Assembly: GCA_016717105.1 (NCBI GenBank)
Contig: JADKGF010000005.1
Span: 142,140 to 206,139, forward strand
Direction: 5' to 3'
Length of the DNA stretch: 64,000 nt
From: Saprospiraceae bacterium
Lineage (GTDB): Bacteria; Bacteroidota; Bacteroidia; Chitinophagales; Saprospiraceae
A program made the position numbers and the translations under genes. This document shows positions 37,348-47,380 of the stretch, piece by piece. The notes below the pieces were generated by a model that was given only the letters and a program-made list of their open reading frames with translations, was not told the DNA's origin and ran no database searches. How positions within the stretch are numbered: the stretch's first letter is position 1; each line of letters starts with the position of its first letter.

Positions 37348-38765
37348 CTAATTGGGCTTTTGGAAAGTAAGACAATATTGATGAAAAGTATTGCTGACAA
37401 ATGTATTACCATATCCATAAGGCGCGAGATTGATATCATCTTGACACCAAAATACTTCCGGCAATATATGCACTTTTTGCATCAAACCTGAAGCCAAATC
37501 CCAAGCAAATGGATAGTTTCTACCTTTCTTCTTGATGTTTTTTACGACGATGGTAAGAAAACTTCCTGGCTTCATACAATTCAATAAATTGAAATATACT
37601 TCAATCAAATCATTCAAAAAATAATTATAATCAGAAATATTCCCCAAATCATCATCACTCTCTGAATAATTAGTTTGGAGTCCTTTTTCGATTCTTTTTG
37701 CCTGATTTTCAGCACCTTTCATATTGAGCATATCCCAATATGGTGGTGAAGTAATCATATAGTCTATTTCAGGAAAGTCAGCAGAACTTATTAGTCTGGC
37801 ATCTTTATTCAAAATAGCAAAATTATTGGCCACCTTATTAGCAAATAACTCTGGTGCCTGTGGATCGATCAGTTCGGAACATCTTTTGGTAGCAATCTCG
37901 GCAAGTAACTACTGAGTTCCGTTCCGTATGCATTTCTACCTGACTTGAGCGAAGCCACTTGAGTACTACCGGTACCTGACATTGGATCCAAGATATTGGC
38001 ATCCTTATCCGTAAGTTTTTCAATAAACATCAAAACCAATTCTTCTGGATACTTGGCTGGATGGAGAATTTCATTTTTCTTCCTCGGTGCAGGCTTCAGT
38101 ATAAACCAAGCTGGTACATGATTAGTTAGCTCTCGTTGAGGCTCTATTTTTTTATCTTGGGCTGAATTAAGTAAATTATGGACATGCGGACTATAAATTC
38201 CTGTTGAATTCTCATCCTTCCTAAAATACAAGCTATAAAAAACATCTTTTCGTGTAGATTCAACTTGGTTTTCGTCGTGCAAATTTAAACAACCTATTTT
38301 CTCATCCTTCAGGCTGTACATACTTGAAATCTGCATTGCCATATCCCAAGCTAAAGGGAGATATTGATTTTCCAACTGAAGATTGGGCATCAAAATGCAG
38401 ACAAATCTCCGGTGAATCATGTGTCGGTACACTTTTCCCAAAAGTGAAATCACCTGATCTCGAAGCACAATATATTCGGACAAATCCTTAATCCCTTGGA
38501 TAGTCTCACGCAAATCAATCAAAGCAAATTGCAAAGGCCCATCGTATTGGTCTTCTGTGGTGACATCTATTTTCAGCTCTTTGCCAATGCTACTTACTAA
38601 ATCAAAATTTCGACCAAAATAAAGTACCTTTTCTTCCGATGGCTCAGCCTTACAAAAAAATCTGAGATTGTCAGAATATAGCTTAGTATCAGATTCGAAT
38701 TTGAACCATGATTTTTGAAAGGGAAGCCACTCTTTTGACGTAAGTCTGTTAAATCTGTTTACCAA
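37348..38765 (-). CDS. DNA methyltransferase-like protein with internal duplication, frameshifted
   Basis: About 472 codons. The C-terminal half has the SAM motif LDPMSGTGSTQ (motif I), then TSPPYWDM (motif IV), as in N4-cytosine or N6-adenine methyltransferases with motif I first. The frame breaks near 37900-37906 (one missing base): the first frame ends a few residues after GRNAYGTELSSY, while the second continues EIATKRCSELIDPQAPELF into the SPPY half. The N-terminal 200 residues look like a degenerate copy of the catalytic half (YLPLAWDMAM against YPFAWDLASG). No restriction enzyme nearby, so an orphan methylase or an RNA-targeting relative. It lies 15 bases downstream of a DUF983 gene. 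Confidence 0.75.
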
Positions 38766-38780
38766 GGAAATTTATTGAAA

Positions 38781-39179
38781 TTAATACCCGAAAGATTTTA
38801 CTTCTTTAGATTCTTTGGCCTTTGGGTCATATTTTACCATTAGATTTATCCAAATAGACCTAGACATTCGCAGGAAAAACAAGTAAGTAAGGGCTGCAGT
38901 TAATAATAAAACACCCATGGATGCATTGAGACTCATTTTAAATACAATCAAGCACAAACCCATGATACCTAGAAAGAAAAACGCCGAAAAAATGTAGGAA
39001 AGGAACATAGATCCATAATAAAAACCTGGTTCTGGTTCATATTTCTGGTTACAAACCGGACAATTTACGGGCATATTTACAGGCTTAGATATTTCGAATG
39101 GTTTTATAAAAAGATCACCTTCTTGACATCTTGGACATTTCTGCATAAATGCATTAATAATAAAATTCCTTTTGGACAT
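38781..39179 (-). CDS. DUF983 family membrane protein with a zinc-ribbon start
   Basis: 132 residues. The N-terminus has two CxxC pairs (CPRCQEGDLF and CPVCNQKYEPEPGFYYG), the usual DUF983 zinc-ribbon-like start, followed by two membrane helices (about 55-80 and 85-110). Function unknown. Probably in the purK-purE-DUF983-methyltransferase transcript. Confidence 0.85.
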   Translation of the reverse strand: MSKRNFIINAFMQKCPRCQEGDLFIKPFEISKPVNMPVNCPVCNQKYEPEPGFYYGSMFLSYIFSAFFFLGIMGLCLIVFKMSLNASMGVLLLTAALTYLFFLRMSRSIWINLMVKYDPKAKESKEVKSFGY

Positions 39180-39224
39180 ATATCTCTTATTAACAATTAA
39201 TTATATATAATATAAAACTTATAT

Positions 39225-39716
39225 TTAGCTTTTCATTTTTTCAACTTTCAATAGCACTTCATTTTTCAATTCTTCTTTATAATAGATCATTTTTCGAAGT
39301 AATTCTTCATCACTGGTGGCAAGAATCGATGCAGCCAAAATTCCTGCATTTTTTGCTCCATTGAGCGCAACTGTAGCAACAGGTATGCCACCAGGCATTT
39401 GCAAAATGGACAAAACAGAATCCCAACCGTCAATAGAATTGGATGATTTTACGGGTACACCAATAACTGGAAGTGGCGACAAAGATGCAACCATACCAGG
39501 AAGATGGGCTGCGCCACCAGCACCTGCAATGATGACACGAATACCACGTGTATGTGCATTTTTGGCGAATTCGAACATTCGCTCAGGAGTTCTATGGGCA
39601 GAGACAATTGTCATTTCGTAAGCGACGCCAAAATAGGTCAACATATTGGCTGCTTCCTGCATCACTGGCAAGTCTGAATCTGACCCCATAATAATACTGA
39701 CAAGGATATTTGACAT
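39225..39716 (-). CDS. purE: N5-carboxyaminoimidazole ribonucleotide mutase
   Basis: 163 residues, class I PurE. Converts N5-CAIR to CAIR in purine synthesis. SIIMGSDSDLPVMQEAANML and SAHRTPERM supply the phosphate-binding and catalytic Ser/His; GAGGAAHLPGMVAS and PVIGVPV complete the octamer active site. One base separates it from purK upstream, so the two are coupled. Confidence 0.96.
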   Translation of the reverse strand: MSNILVSIIMGSDSDLPVMQEAANMLTYFGVAYEMTIVSAHRTPERMFEFAKNAHTRGIRVIIAGAGGAAHLPGMVASLSPLPVIGVPVKSSNSIDGWDSVLSILQMPGGIPVATVALNGAKNAGILAASILATSDEELLRKMIYYKEELKNEVLLKVEKMKS

Positions 39717-39717
39717 A

Positions 39718-40863
39718 TTAGGATATTGCTTTTAAGGTTGATTTTACGAATTGTGCTTTGTCAATTGCTTCTTGCACAGTATCAGCAGCGATGGTAACGT
39801 GACCTAGTTTCCTAAAAGGTTTTGTTTCCTTTTTGCCATAAATATGCACATGAACGCCATCCGTCGCTAGACATTCTTCCAAACCTTCATAAATAACAGG
39901 TCCGCTATAACCAGGCGAACCCAAGATATTTAGCATTACGGCAGATTTGGTAAGCTTAGGGCTTAATAGTGGCAAATCACAAAGCGCCCTCAAATGCATC
40001 TCGTATTGTGAAATATTACAGGCTTCGATCGAATGGTGCCCAGAATTATGCGGCCTCGGTGCGACTTCGTTGATAAGAATTTCACCACTTTTAGTCAAAA
40101 ATAACTCCACAGCCAAAAGCCCGATAATCTCTAGTTTTTCACCAATCGTTTTAGCAAGTTTTGTGGCTTCTTCTTCTTGAGCTTGTGTCAATGATGAAGG
40201 CGAAAACAAATAATCTACTAAGTTGGCTTCCTTGTGAAAATGCATTTCTACAGGCGGAAAAGCAACTATCTGACCACTTGGCCTTCTAGCGATAATGACG
40301 GCTATTTCTTTATCTATATCGACCAAATCCTCTACAACACTAGGTGTATCGAACAGTTTTTGTAGATCATCCCATGTATTTATAACCTGAACACCTTTGC
40401 CATCGTATCCTTCAGTCCTTGATTTTTTGTACAAAGGGAAACTTAATTCTTCATTGCTTAAGGCTTCAACAATTTCTGAAGCTCCATCAAAAAATTTAAA
40501 CTTTGAAGTTGGTAAATTATTCGTCTGATAAAATGTCTTTTGATTTCCTTTATCCTTAATTATTCCTAATGAAAATGATGATGGATACACTTTTTTGCCA
40601 GACGATTCTAATTGAGCCAAGGCCTGAATGTTGACATTTTCTATTTCTATAGTAACGATATCACAATCTTCACCAAAAGCTACAACATCTTGATAATCAG
40701 TAATTTTACCTTTATGAAATTTTGAAGTTAATGAAGCTGCAGGACAATCAGCGTCTTGTTCCATAATTCGAATGTCGAAATCCAAAATACTACCAGCCCG
40801 AAGTAACATCTTGCCCAATTGTCCGCCGCCTAAGATACCAATCTTTTGATTCAAGTTGTCCAT
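39718..40863 (-). CDS. purK: N5-carboxyaminoimidazole ribonucleotide synthetase
   Basis: 381 residues with an ATP-grasp fold. It carboxylates AIR with bicarbonate and ATP to give N5-CAIR for PurE. Starts IGILGGGQLGKMLLRAG; YKKSRTEGYDGKGVQV is the ATP-grasp loop; INEVAPRPHNSGHHSIEAC holds the metal-binding Glu/Asn. Upstream partner of purE. Confidence 0.96.
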   Translation of the reverse strand: MDNLNQKIGILGGGQLGKMLLRAGSILDFDIRIMEQDADCPAASLTSKFHKGKITDYQDVVAFGEDCDIVTIEIENVNIQALAQLESSGKKVYPSSFSLGIIKDKGNQKTFYQTNNLPTSKFKFFDGASEIVEALSNEELSFPLYKKSRTEGYDGKGVQVINTWDDLQKLFDTPSVVEDLVDIDKEIAVIIARRPSGQIVAFPPVEMHFHKEANLVDYLFSPSSLTQAQEEEATKLAKTIGEKLEIIGLLAVELFLTKSGEILINEVAPRPHNSGHHSIEACNISQYEMHLRALCDLPLLSPKLTKSAVMLNILGSPGYSGPVIYEGLEECLATDGVHVHIYGKKETKPFRKLGHVTIAADTVQEAIDKAQFVKSTLKAIS

Positions 40864-41042
40864 ACTGATTTTACAAAATCCAAATTTGACAACAAAAGTA
40901 CAAATTCTCTCAAAGATTATTGTAACTGATGTTACAGTTAATGAAAAAGCGCTATTTTTTCAGTTGGTGTGGAAGTTTATTTTGCCTAAGAATTACTATC
41001 TATTTGCCATACTAAATCCACACATTTGCATTTTGGTTTGAA

Positions 41043-41564
41043 TCATTTTTCTACCAACTCAGCTTCTTCAAGCACATAAATCAGATAATCAAAATTGTCC
41101 CTATTTAATTTGAGTTTACCTTGAAATTTTATTTTTGAATCCAGTTTCATCTGTGGTATTTTTTTAGGAGAAAGGATGTCCACAATGGATTCGACACCAG
41201 CTTTACCACAAAAAAAACATTGGGCAAATGGAAATGCCGATAAGATCACAATATTATCATCACCTGTCTCACTAACTGGTATATAAAATCCTTCCACTTC
41301 GACCTTCTGTCCATTGAGCGACTTAATCGTATCACTAAATATAGGCAGTTCCACATCCATTGCCATTTTTTCATCGTATTTCTTTTCAAACTTGACACCC
41401 ATAAGTAGTTTCCATGGCAAAATATATGCGCCATCAGCCGTTTTCTGAAAATAACTTAAGTCAAATTTGGTTGTATCTTTTAATTCAACTTTACTGGTTT
41501 CTATTGTGACTGGATAAGACTTTTCTTGTTTGCAAGCGATGCCCCAAACCAAAATAATTGTCAT
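41043..41564 (-). CDS. Hypothetical lipoprotein, DUF3299-like
   Basis: 173 residues. A short signal ends in the lipobox WGIAC (MTIILVWGIAC). The core has LNGQKVEVEGFYIPVSE and ILSAFPFAQCFFCGKAGVES, resembling DUF3299 proteins, which adopt an OB-like fold with a conserved Cys cluster. Function unknown. It follows tex on the same strand after a 62-base gap. Confidence 0.6.
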   Translation of the reverse strand: MTIILVWGIACKQEKSYPVTIETSKVELKDTTKFDLSYFQKTADGAYILPWKLLMGVKFEKKYDEKMAMDVELPIFSDTIKSLNGQKVEVEGFYIPVSETGDDNIVILSAFPFAQCFFCGKAGVESIVDILSPKKIPQMKLDSKIKFQGKLKLNRDNFDYLIYVLEEAELVEK

Positions 41565-41626
41565 AAAAACTGCACCTACAATTTGCTTGTTTTCATTCCA
41601 AATATTGTTTGTCTATGCAAAATAAG

Positions 41627-43779
41627 TTATTTTTTGGGATTTTCAGCATTAAATAACATTGTAAGGTTGATTCTCTTTTTCGGGATACATCTACTTGCAT
41701 AACAGTGACTGATACTTCTTGACCAAGTTTCAACACTTCACCAGGACTACTTATATATTTACGAGTGATTTGAGAAATATGCAACAAGGCATCTTGTTTG
41801 GCACCAATATCTACGAAAGCACCAAAATTGGTAAGATTAGTAACAATACCTGGAATAGTCATTCCTTCCATCACATCTTCGATACGTTTGATACGTTCAT
41901 CAAATGCAAACGAGACAGCTTCTCCACGTGGATCAACGCCTGGTTTGTCCAGCTCCTTCATGATATCCTTTAATGTGGGCAATCCTACGCTTTCGGTAAC
42001 AAAATCCTGAAGATTTATACTTTTTCTGGCCTGTTCATCAGCTATAAATTGACTTACGGTCATCCCATTTTTGGCAGCCATATTCGTTACAATCGGATAG
42101 GACTCAGGATGCACACCTGTATTGTCTAGTGGATTGATACCATCTCTTATACGCAAAAATCCTGCTGCTTGCTCAAAAGCCTTATCTCCAAGCCTAGGCA
42201 CTTTATTCAATTCCTTTATCGCTTTGAAATCACCATTTAACCGTCGGTAATTGACGATGTTTTTGGCAAGTGCTGGACCAAGACCTGCAATATATGTCAA
42301 GATATGATGACTTGCAGTATTGATATTTACTCCGATTTTATTGACACAACTCACCACAGTCATGTCTAGGTTTTCCTTCAGTTTACCTTGGTGGACATCG
42401 TGCTGGTACTGCCCTACTCCGATAGATTTTGCATCGATTTTAACCAATTCAGCCAATGGATCCATAAGTCTTCGGCCGATGGAAATAGCCCCACGCACCG
42501 TAATATCTTTATCTGGAAATTCTTCGCGCGCTACATCTGATGCCGAATATATGGACGCACCACTTTCGTTCACCATGTAGATATCAGTTTTTTCAGCAAA
42601 ATTTATAGCTTCGACCAAAACTTGTGTTTCTCTCGAAGCCGTACCATTACCGATAGCAATGGCTTTTATTTGATGCTTATATGCGAGATTTTTAATAATT
42701 TCTTTAGTTTCACCAACTTGATTTTGTGGTGGATGCGGAAAGATGGTAACGTATTCCAAAAAGTCACCATGGTTATCCAAACAAACTACTTTGCAACCTG
42801 TTCGAAAACCAGGATCAATAGCCATTACTGCTTTTTGACCCAATGGTGCTGTGAGCAATAACTGTCTTAGGTTTTCACCAAAAACACGGATCGCTTCTTC
42901 ATCTGCCTTTTCCTTAAATTCATTGAGAATCTGTGTCTCTAATGCCGGGAAAATCAATCGTTTATAACTGTCTTCGATGGCTTCTCTAATGTACTCTGCC
43001 TCTTCTTCTCTCGATCTAATATACTTACGCTCGATCATCTCAAGTGTCCGTTCATCATCATTCAAAAGCGATATACGCAGTACAGATTCATTATCACCTC
43101 TCATCATGGCTAAAAAACGATGGGAAGGACATCTGGCCAATTGTTCTTGAAAATCAAAATAATCCTGAAACTTTTCAGCTTCTTCTTTCTTTTTTGGTAC
43201 AACTTTGGACTGAATAGTGGCAAATTTTCGAAGTGATACACGGATTCTTTCTCGGATATCTTGGTCTTCATTTATCCATTCGGCAATGATGTCTTTTGCG
43301 CCTTCGATGGCTGCTGTTTCCGAAAGTACTTTGTCCGAAATATACTTACCTGCAGCTTTGAAAATATCATTATTCCTTTGGCTCATGATAAGTTTGGCCA
43401 ATGGTTCCAAGCCATTTTCCCTTGCGACATCAGCCTTTGTTTTCTTCTTACGTTTGAATGGCAAATACAAATCTTCGATCTCATTTGAATCATAAGATGC
43501 CAAGATTTTTGCCCTTAATTCAGGTGTAAGTTTGCCCTGTTCTTCTATTGACGCCAAGATAGTCTCCTTCCTTGCGTCAAGTTCAACCAGTTTTTTTGCT
43601 TGTTTTTGGATATCGGCAAGTTGTACTTCATCCAAACTACCAGTTTTTCTTTTTCGATATCTTGCTATAAAGGGAATTGTCGCACCATCTTCCATCAATT
43701 CCAAAGTGCTACGCACAGAGTGAAGATTAATACCCAGTGATGCCGCGATGAGTTCTACATGTTTGTTGACCAAATTCAA
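41627..43779 (-). CDS. tex: Tex-family RNA-binding transcription accessory protein, frameshifted near the C-terminus
   Basis: About 718 residues. Tex N-terminal domain with FIARYRKRKTGSLDEVQL (38-54), YqgF-like domain (VMAIDPGFRTG at 318-328), helix-hairpin-helix (VNYRRLNGDFKAIKELNKV) and an S1 domain (IVTNLTNFGAFVDIGAKQDA). The expected last S1 strand, RINLTMLFNAENPKK, ends at TAA 41627-41629 but is in another frame after VSRKR; the uncorrected frame runs to 41593. The lesion lies at about 41671-41680. The start is the TTG at 43779; no in-frame ATG is available. Cytoplasmic, implicated in transcription and RNA turnover. Confidence 0.93.
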
Positions 43780-43796
43780 TATTTTTACTTATAAAA

Positions 43797-45161
43797 TCAA
43801 GATTTTAGTGCTAAGTCATCATTATCTTTTACAAAAATAGCGGCTATTGCACCCAAAATCATAAATCCACCAGCCACCATCAATGCATAGATAGCGTGAT
43901 TGCCATACATATGCTTTATCATAGGGCCACTCACGAGTCCATTGACTATTTGTGGTATTGTGATGAAAAAATTAAAAATGCCCATATAAATCCCCATTTT
44001 ATGTGCTGGGATTGATCCTGCAAGCATAGCGTAAGGCATAGCCAAAATACTTGCCCACGCAATACCAACACCGATCATTGGAAAAATCAACATATTAGGA
44101 TCACTAATATACCAAATAGAAATGAGCCCGATACCACCAGCTACTAATGATAATGCATGGGTATATTTTCGACCGATCTTTTTAGCTATAAATGGCAAAG
44201 CAAAGGCAAAACCTGTAGCTACCAAATTGTATATTCCAAAAATAAAACCCACTTTATCGCCAGCTTGCTGAAACAATGGTGATTTGGTATCATTTGCAGC
44301 CAAACCATAAACATGTTCGGCAATAGCGGGTGTACTATAAACCCACATACCAAACAAAGCGAACCAAGAACAAAACTGCACTATGCTCAATTGGATCATA
44401 GTTTTGGGCATATTCATGAAATCTGTTACGATTGAAGAAATCACGTTTTGGTTTAATGGCGTTGATTTTGTCTCTTCATTTTCTTCAAATTTTAAAAGCT
44501 CTTGTGGCGAATATTCTGATGTAGTAAATATAGTCCACAAAATCGCACCAAGCAAAATGATAGCGCCAATAAAAAATGACCATATTACATTTGACGGTAC
44601 GCCACCATCGACAGCGGTACCAGAAACTCCAAACCAATCTGTCAAAATGGTAGGCAACCAAGATCCTATCACGGCACCAATACCAATTAAACCAGTCTGA
44701 ATAGCAAATCCTGCCGTACGTTGGTCAGTCCCTAGCTTGTCTGCAACCAAGGCTCTGAATGGCTCCATTGCAACATTAAATGATGCATCCATGATCATCA
44801 GCATACCAGCGCCAACCCACAATGCCGGCAAAAATGCTGTAAACAAAGCTGCATTTGGCATAAGAATGAGCCCGATTGCAGCCATGATAGCACCAGTCAA
44901 AAAATAAGGCTTTCTCCTACCTAAACTTGTCCATGTACGATCACTATAATGGCCAATTAACGGTTGAACAATCATACCCGTTATAGGTGCGACCAGCCAA
45001 AACCAACCTAATTGATGGGTATCAGCGCCTAGATTTTGGAGGATTCTGGAAGCATTGGCATTTTGGAGAGCAAAACCAGCTTGGATTCCTAAAAACCCAA
45101 CACTCATATTCCAGATAGATGCGGTTGATAATAATGGCTTTTTCATTTTTGTATTTGACAA
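43797..45161 (-). CDS. MFS sugar transporter, SLC45/GPH-like
   Basis: 454 residues, twelve membrane helices. The loop after helix 2 has the MFS motif GHYSDRTWTSLGRRKPYFL, and FNVAMEPFRALVADKLGTDQRTAGFAIQ follows helix 4, both typical of sucrose/maltose SLC45-type carriers. Imports a disaccharide or maltodextrin, probably proton-coupled. It lies 25 bases after a cytoplasmic GH13 enzyme, which suggests uptake and breakdown of alpha-glucans. A start at the internal ATG (45146, MKKPLL) is also possible. Confidence 0.87.
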   Translation of the reverse strand: MSNTKMKKPLLSTASIWNMSVGFLGIQAGFALQNANASRILQNLGADTHQLGWFWLVAPITGMIVQPLIGHYSDRTWTSLGRRKPYFLTGAIMAAIGLILMPNAALFTAFLPALWVGAGMLMIMDASFNVAMEPFRALVADKLGTDQRTAGFAIQTGLIGIGAVIGSWLPTILTDWFGVSGTAVDGGVPSNVIWSFFIGAIILLGAILWTIFTTSEYSPQELLKFEENEETKSTPLNQNVISSIVTDFMNMPKTMIQLSIVQFCSWFALFGMWVYSTPAIAEHVYGLAANDTKSPLFQQAGDKVGFIFGIYNLVATGFAFALPFIAKKIGRKYTHALSLVAGGIGLISIWYISDPNMLIFPMIGVGIAWASILAMPYAMLAGSIPAHKMGIYMGIFNFFITIPQIVNGLVSGPMIKHMYGNHAIYALMVAGGFMILGAIAAIFVKDNDDLALKS

Positions 45162-45186
45162 ATATTTGAAATCAAAATATAAAACA

Positions 45187-46491
45187 TCAAGAATGGATTA
45201 CGACCATATATTCCCACGGTTTCAGTGGCAGTACATCGCCAGTTCTATAATGGACAAATTTGCCTGAAAATACTTCACTACCAGAAATGTCTGTATCCAA
45301 AGTTATTTCTTGTCTTTGTTTAGAAAGGTTTATCAAAACAGTTACGCGATTAGGGCCATTTTCCCTTCTGAATGCATAAATATGATCATGAGGTAGTATT
45401 CGCGTAAGCTGACCACCATATTCATTATTCCAAAGTGCAGGATTTTCATGTTTCAGCTTATGCAACTTGGTATAAAATGGCGCGTAGGCATAATTCCTAA
45501 ACCCAACTTCATCCTTATCAAAAAACTTCAATCTATGCGCCATCGGTTCTTCTTGCCCGCTATACATGAGTGAAATTCCATCCATGGTATTGACTAATAC
45601 TGCAAATGCTTTGTGCGCTTCGCCCATACGTTCTATTTCTGATCCCGACCATGAATTTTCATCATGATTGGATGTAAAAAGCAAATAACTTCCTTGATGA
45701 AGCCGACTTTTTACTGTTGCGTACCAATGGTCGATATCTTTGATACTTTGTCTTCCTACAGCTATTTCATTGAGAATATAGTGGAGTGACCAACTATAAA
45801 TAGCATGAAAACTTCCTGAATTAACATGTTCGGGCAATTCAGACTCGGCCAGTAGAAACAAATCATTTTTGATGGATCTCAATTGTTTGTTTGCTTCTGT
45901 CCAAAATTCCATAGGAATAAGCAGAGCCATGTCCTGTCGAAATCCATCAATATCGAATTTTTCTACCCAATATTTCATATCACCGATCATGTCTGCCTGC
46001 ATTGCCAGATTGCTATAATTCAAATCTGCAACATCATCCCAACCCATGGATTTGCCACTGCCATCCATAGGATCTGTGATATTACCATTTTTATCTTTAG
46101 TGTAATATTCTGGATGTTCTACTATCCAATGATGATCCCAACCAGTATGATTCGGTACCCAGTCAAGTATAATTTTCATGCCAAGTCGATGGGTTTCTTC
46201 CACGAGTTTTTTGAAATCTTTAGAATTGCCTATTTGTGGATTAATCGCTTTGTAATCAGATACGGCATAATAGCTACCCATACTACCCTTGCGCTTTACA
46301 ACACTTATAGGAAAAATTGGCATCAGCCACAAGACATCAATTCCCATATCACGGAGCCTAGGCAAATGCTCCTGGAATGCATTTATTGTTCCTTCAGCCG
46401 TATATTGTCTGATGTTAACTTCATAAATTACGGCATTTTTTGCCCAAGAAGGCAATGCGCCGATTTTATCTGAACCACTTTTTTGTTCCAT
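45187..46491 (-). CDS. GH13 alpha-glucosidase/alpha-amylase family enzyme
   Basis: 434 residues, TIM-barrel glycosidase without signal peptide. Region I DWVPNHTGWDHHW (110-122), region II DGFRQDMAL with nucleophile D187, region III LLAESELPEH with acid/base E216, region IV FTSNHDENSW (H275, D276). A beta-sandwich C-domain follows. Cytoplasmic hydrolase of alpha-1,4-glucans or oligosaccharides; exact preference unknown. The neighbouring MFS carrier gene suggests an imported maltodextrin-type substrate. Confidence 0.9.
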   Translation of the reverse strand: MEQKSGSDKIGALPSWAKNAVIYEVNIRQYTAEGTINAFQEHLPRLRDMGIDVLWLMPIFPISVVKRKGSMGSYYAVSDYKAINPQIGNSKDFKKLVEETHRLGMKIILDWVPNHTGWDHHWIVEHPEYYTKDKNGNITDPMDGSGKSMGWDDVADLNYSNLAMQADMIGDMKYWVEKFDIDGFRQDMALLIPMEFWTEANKQLRSIKNDLFLLAESELPEHVNSGSFHAIYSWSLHYILNEIAVGRQSIKDIDHWYATVKSRLHQGSYLLFTSNHDENSWSGSEIERMGEAHKAFAVLVNTMDGISLMYSGQEEPMAHRLKFFDKDEVGFRNYAYAPFYTKLHKLKHENPALWNNEYGGQLTRILPHDHIYAFRRENGPNRVTVLINLSKQRQEITLDTDISGSEVFSGKFVHYRTGDVLPLKPWEYMVVIHS

Positions 46492-46583
46492 GCAAATTAC
46501 GTACTTATAAACAAATCAATTAGTAGGTGAAATTCCTACATTCAAAAAAATAGAATCTAAAATAATTCGGACAAATATACACA

Positions 46584-47366
46584 TTATTCTTTTCTACCAG
46601 AGCGGTCAATAAAATTACTACCTGCCTGTTGTGTGCCCATCATCAGAATGTGCTGAATATTAACATGTTTGGGCTGCGATGCTATGTAATAGATAGTATC
46701 AGCTACATCTTTGGCTCTTAATGGTACAAAATCGTCGTAAATACTAGCCTTCGTTTCATCCCAATCAAATCTTACTAATGCAAATTCTGTCTCTTCAACA
46801 TGACCAGGCGAAACTTGGCTAACTCTGATCCCATGTTTATACAAATCAAGTCGCATCGACTTAGTCAAAGCATCCACTGCAAATTTTGTTGCAGAATACA
46901 CATTACCATTAGGATATACTTCGTGACCAGCCGTAGAACATAGATTTATTATATGCCCAGTTTTCCTTTTTACCATATTCGGGCTGACCAATCGAGTAAT
47001 ATATAAAAGGCCTTTGATGTTGGTATCTATCATGGTTTCCCAATCGTCGGTATCGCCTTCATGAATTGGGTCAAATCCTTTGGCTAGTCCTGCATTATTG
47101 ACTAAAACATCAACATTTTGCCATTCTGGTTCCAACATATTCCATGCATATTTCACATCATTGTGCTGACGAATATCAAAACACAATGTGACCACTTGTA
47201 CGCCATATTTGGTTGAAAACTTTTGTTTTATGGCTTCTAGTCGCTCATTGCGTCGTCCAGTTAGTATTAAATTATACCCGTTTTTAGCGAATACTTTTGC
47301 GGTGGCCTGTCCTATTCCTGAAGTGGCACCAGTGACCATTGCAATTTTTCTGTTTGGTTTACCCAT
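46584..47366 (-). CDS. Short-chain dehydrogenase/reductase, YdfG-like
   Basis: 260 residues. Rossmann motif AMVTGATSGIGQATAKVF, NNAG in the middle, and the catalytic SxxxxxxxYxxxK in LCSTAGHEVYPNGNVYSATK. Related to YdfG, which oxidises L-allo-threonine and 3-hydroxy acids with NADP; the substrate is inferred. It follows a thioredoxin-like lipoprotein gene by 14 bases. Confidence 0.87.
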   Translation of the reverse strand: MGKPNRKIAMVTGATSGIGQATAKVFAKNGYNLILTGRRNERLEAIKQKFSTKYGVQVVTLCFDIRQHNDVKYAWNMLEPEWQNVDVLVNNAGLAKGFDPIHEGDTDDWETMIDTNIKGLLYITRLVSPNMVKRKTGHIINLCSTAGHEVYPNGNVYSATKFAVDALTKSMRLDLYKHGIRVSQVSPGHVEETEFALVRFDWDETKASIYDDFVPLRAKDVADTIYYIASQPKHVNIQHILMMGTQQAGSNFIDRSGRKE

Positions 47367-47380
47367 TTCTCAAAAAATTA

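Noticed and set aside
40856..41041. A plus-strand open frame between purK and the DUF3299-like gene
   Set aside because: Short, of low complexity and unlike any protein; no promoter box or start context.
45883..46473. A 196-codon plus-strand open frame opposite the GH13 gene
   Set aside because: It lies wholly inside the GH13 gene and has no recognisable features; a mirror of conserved coding sequence.
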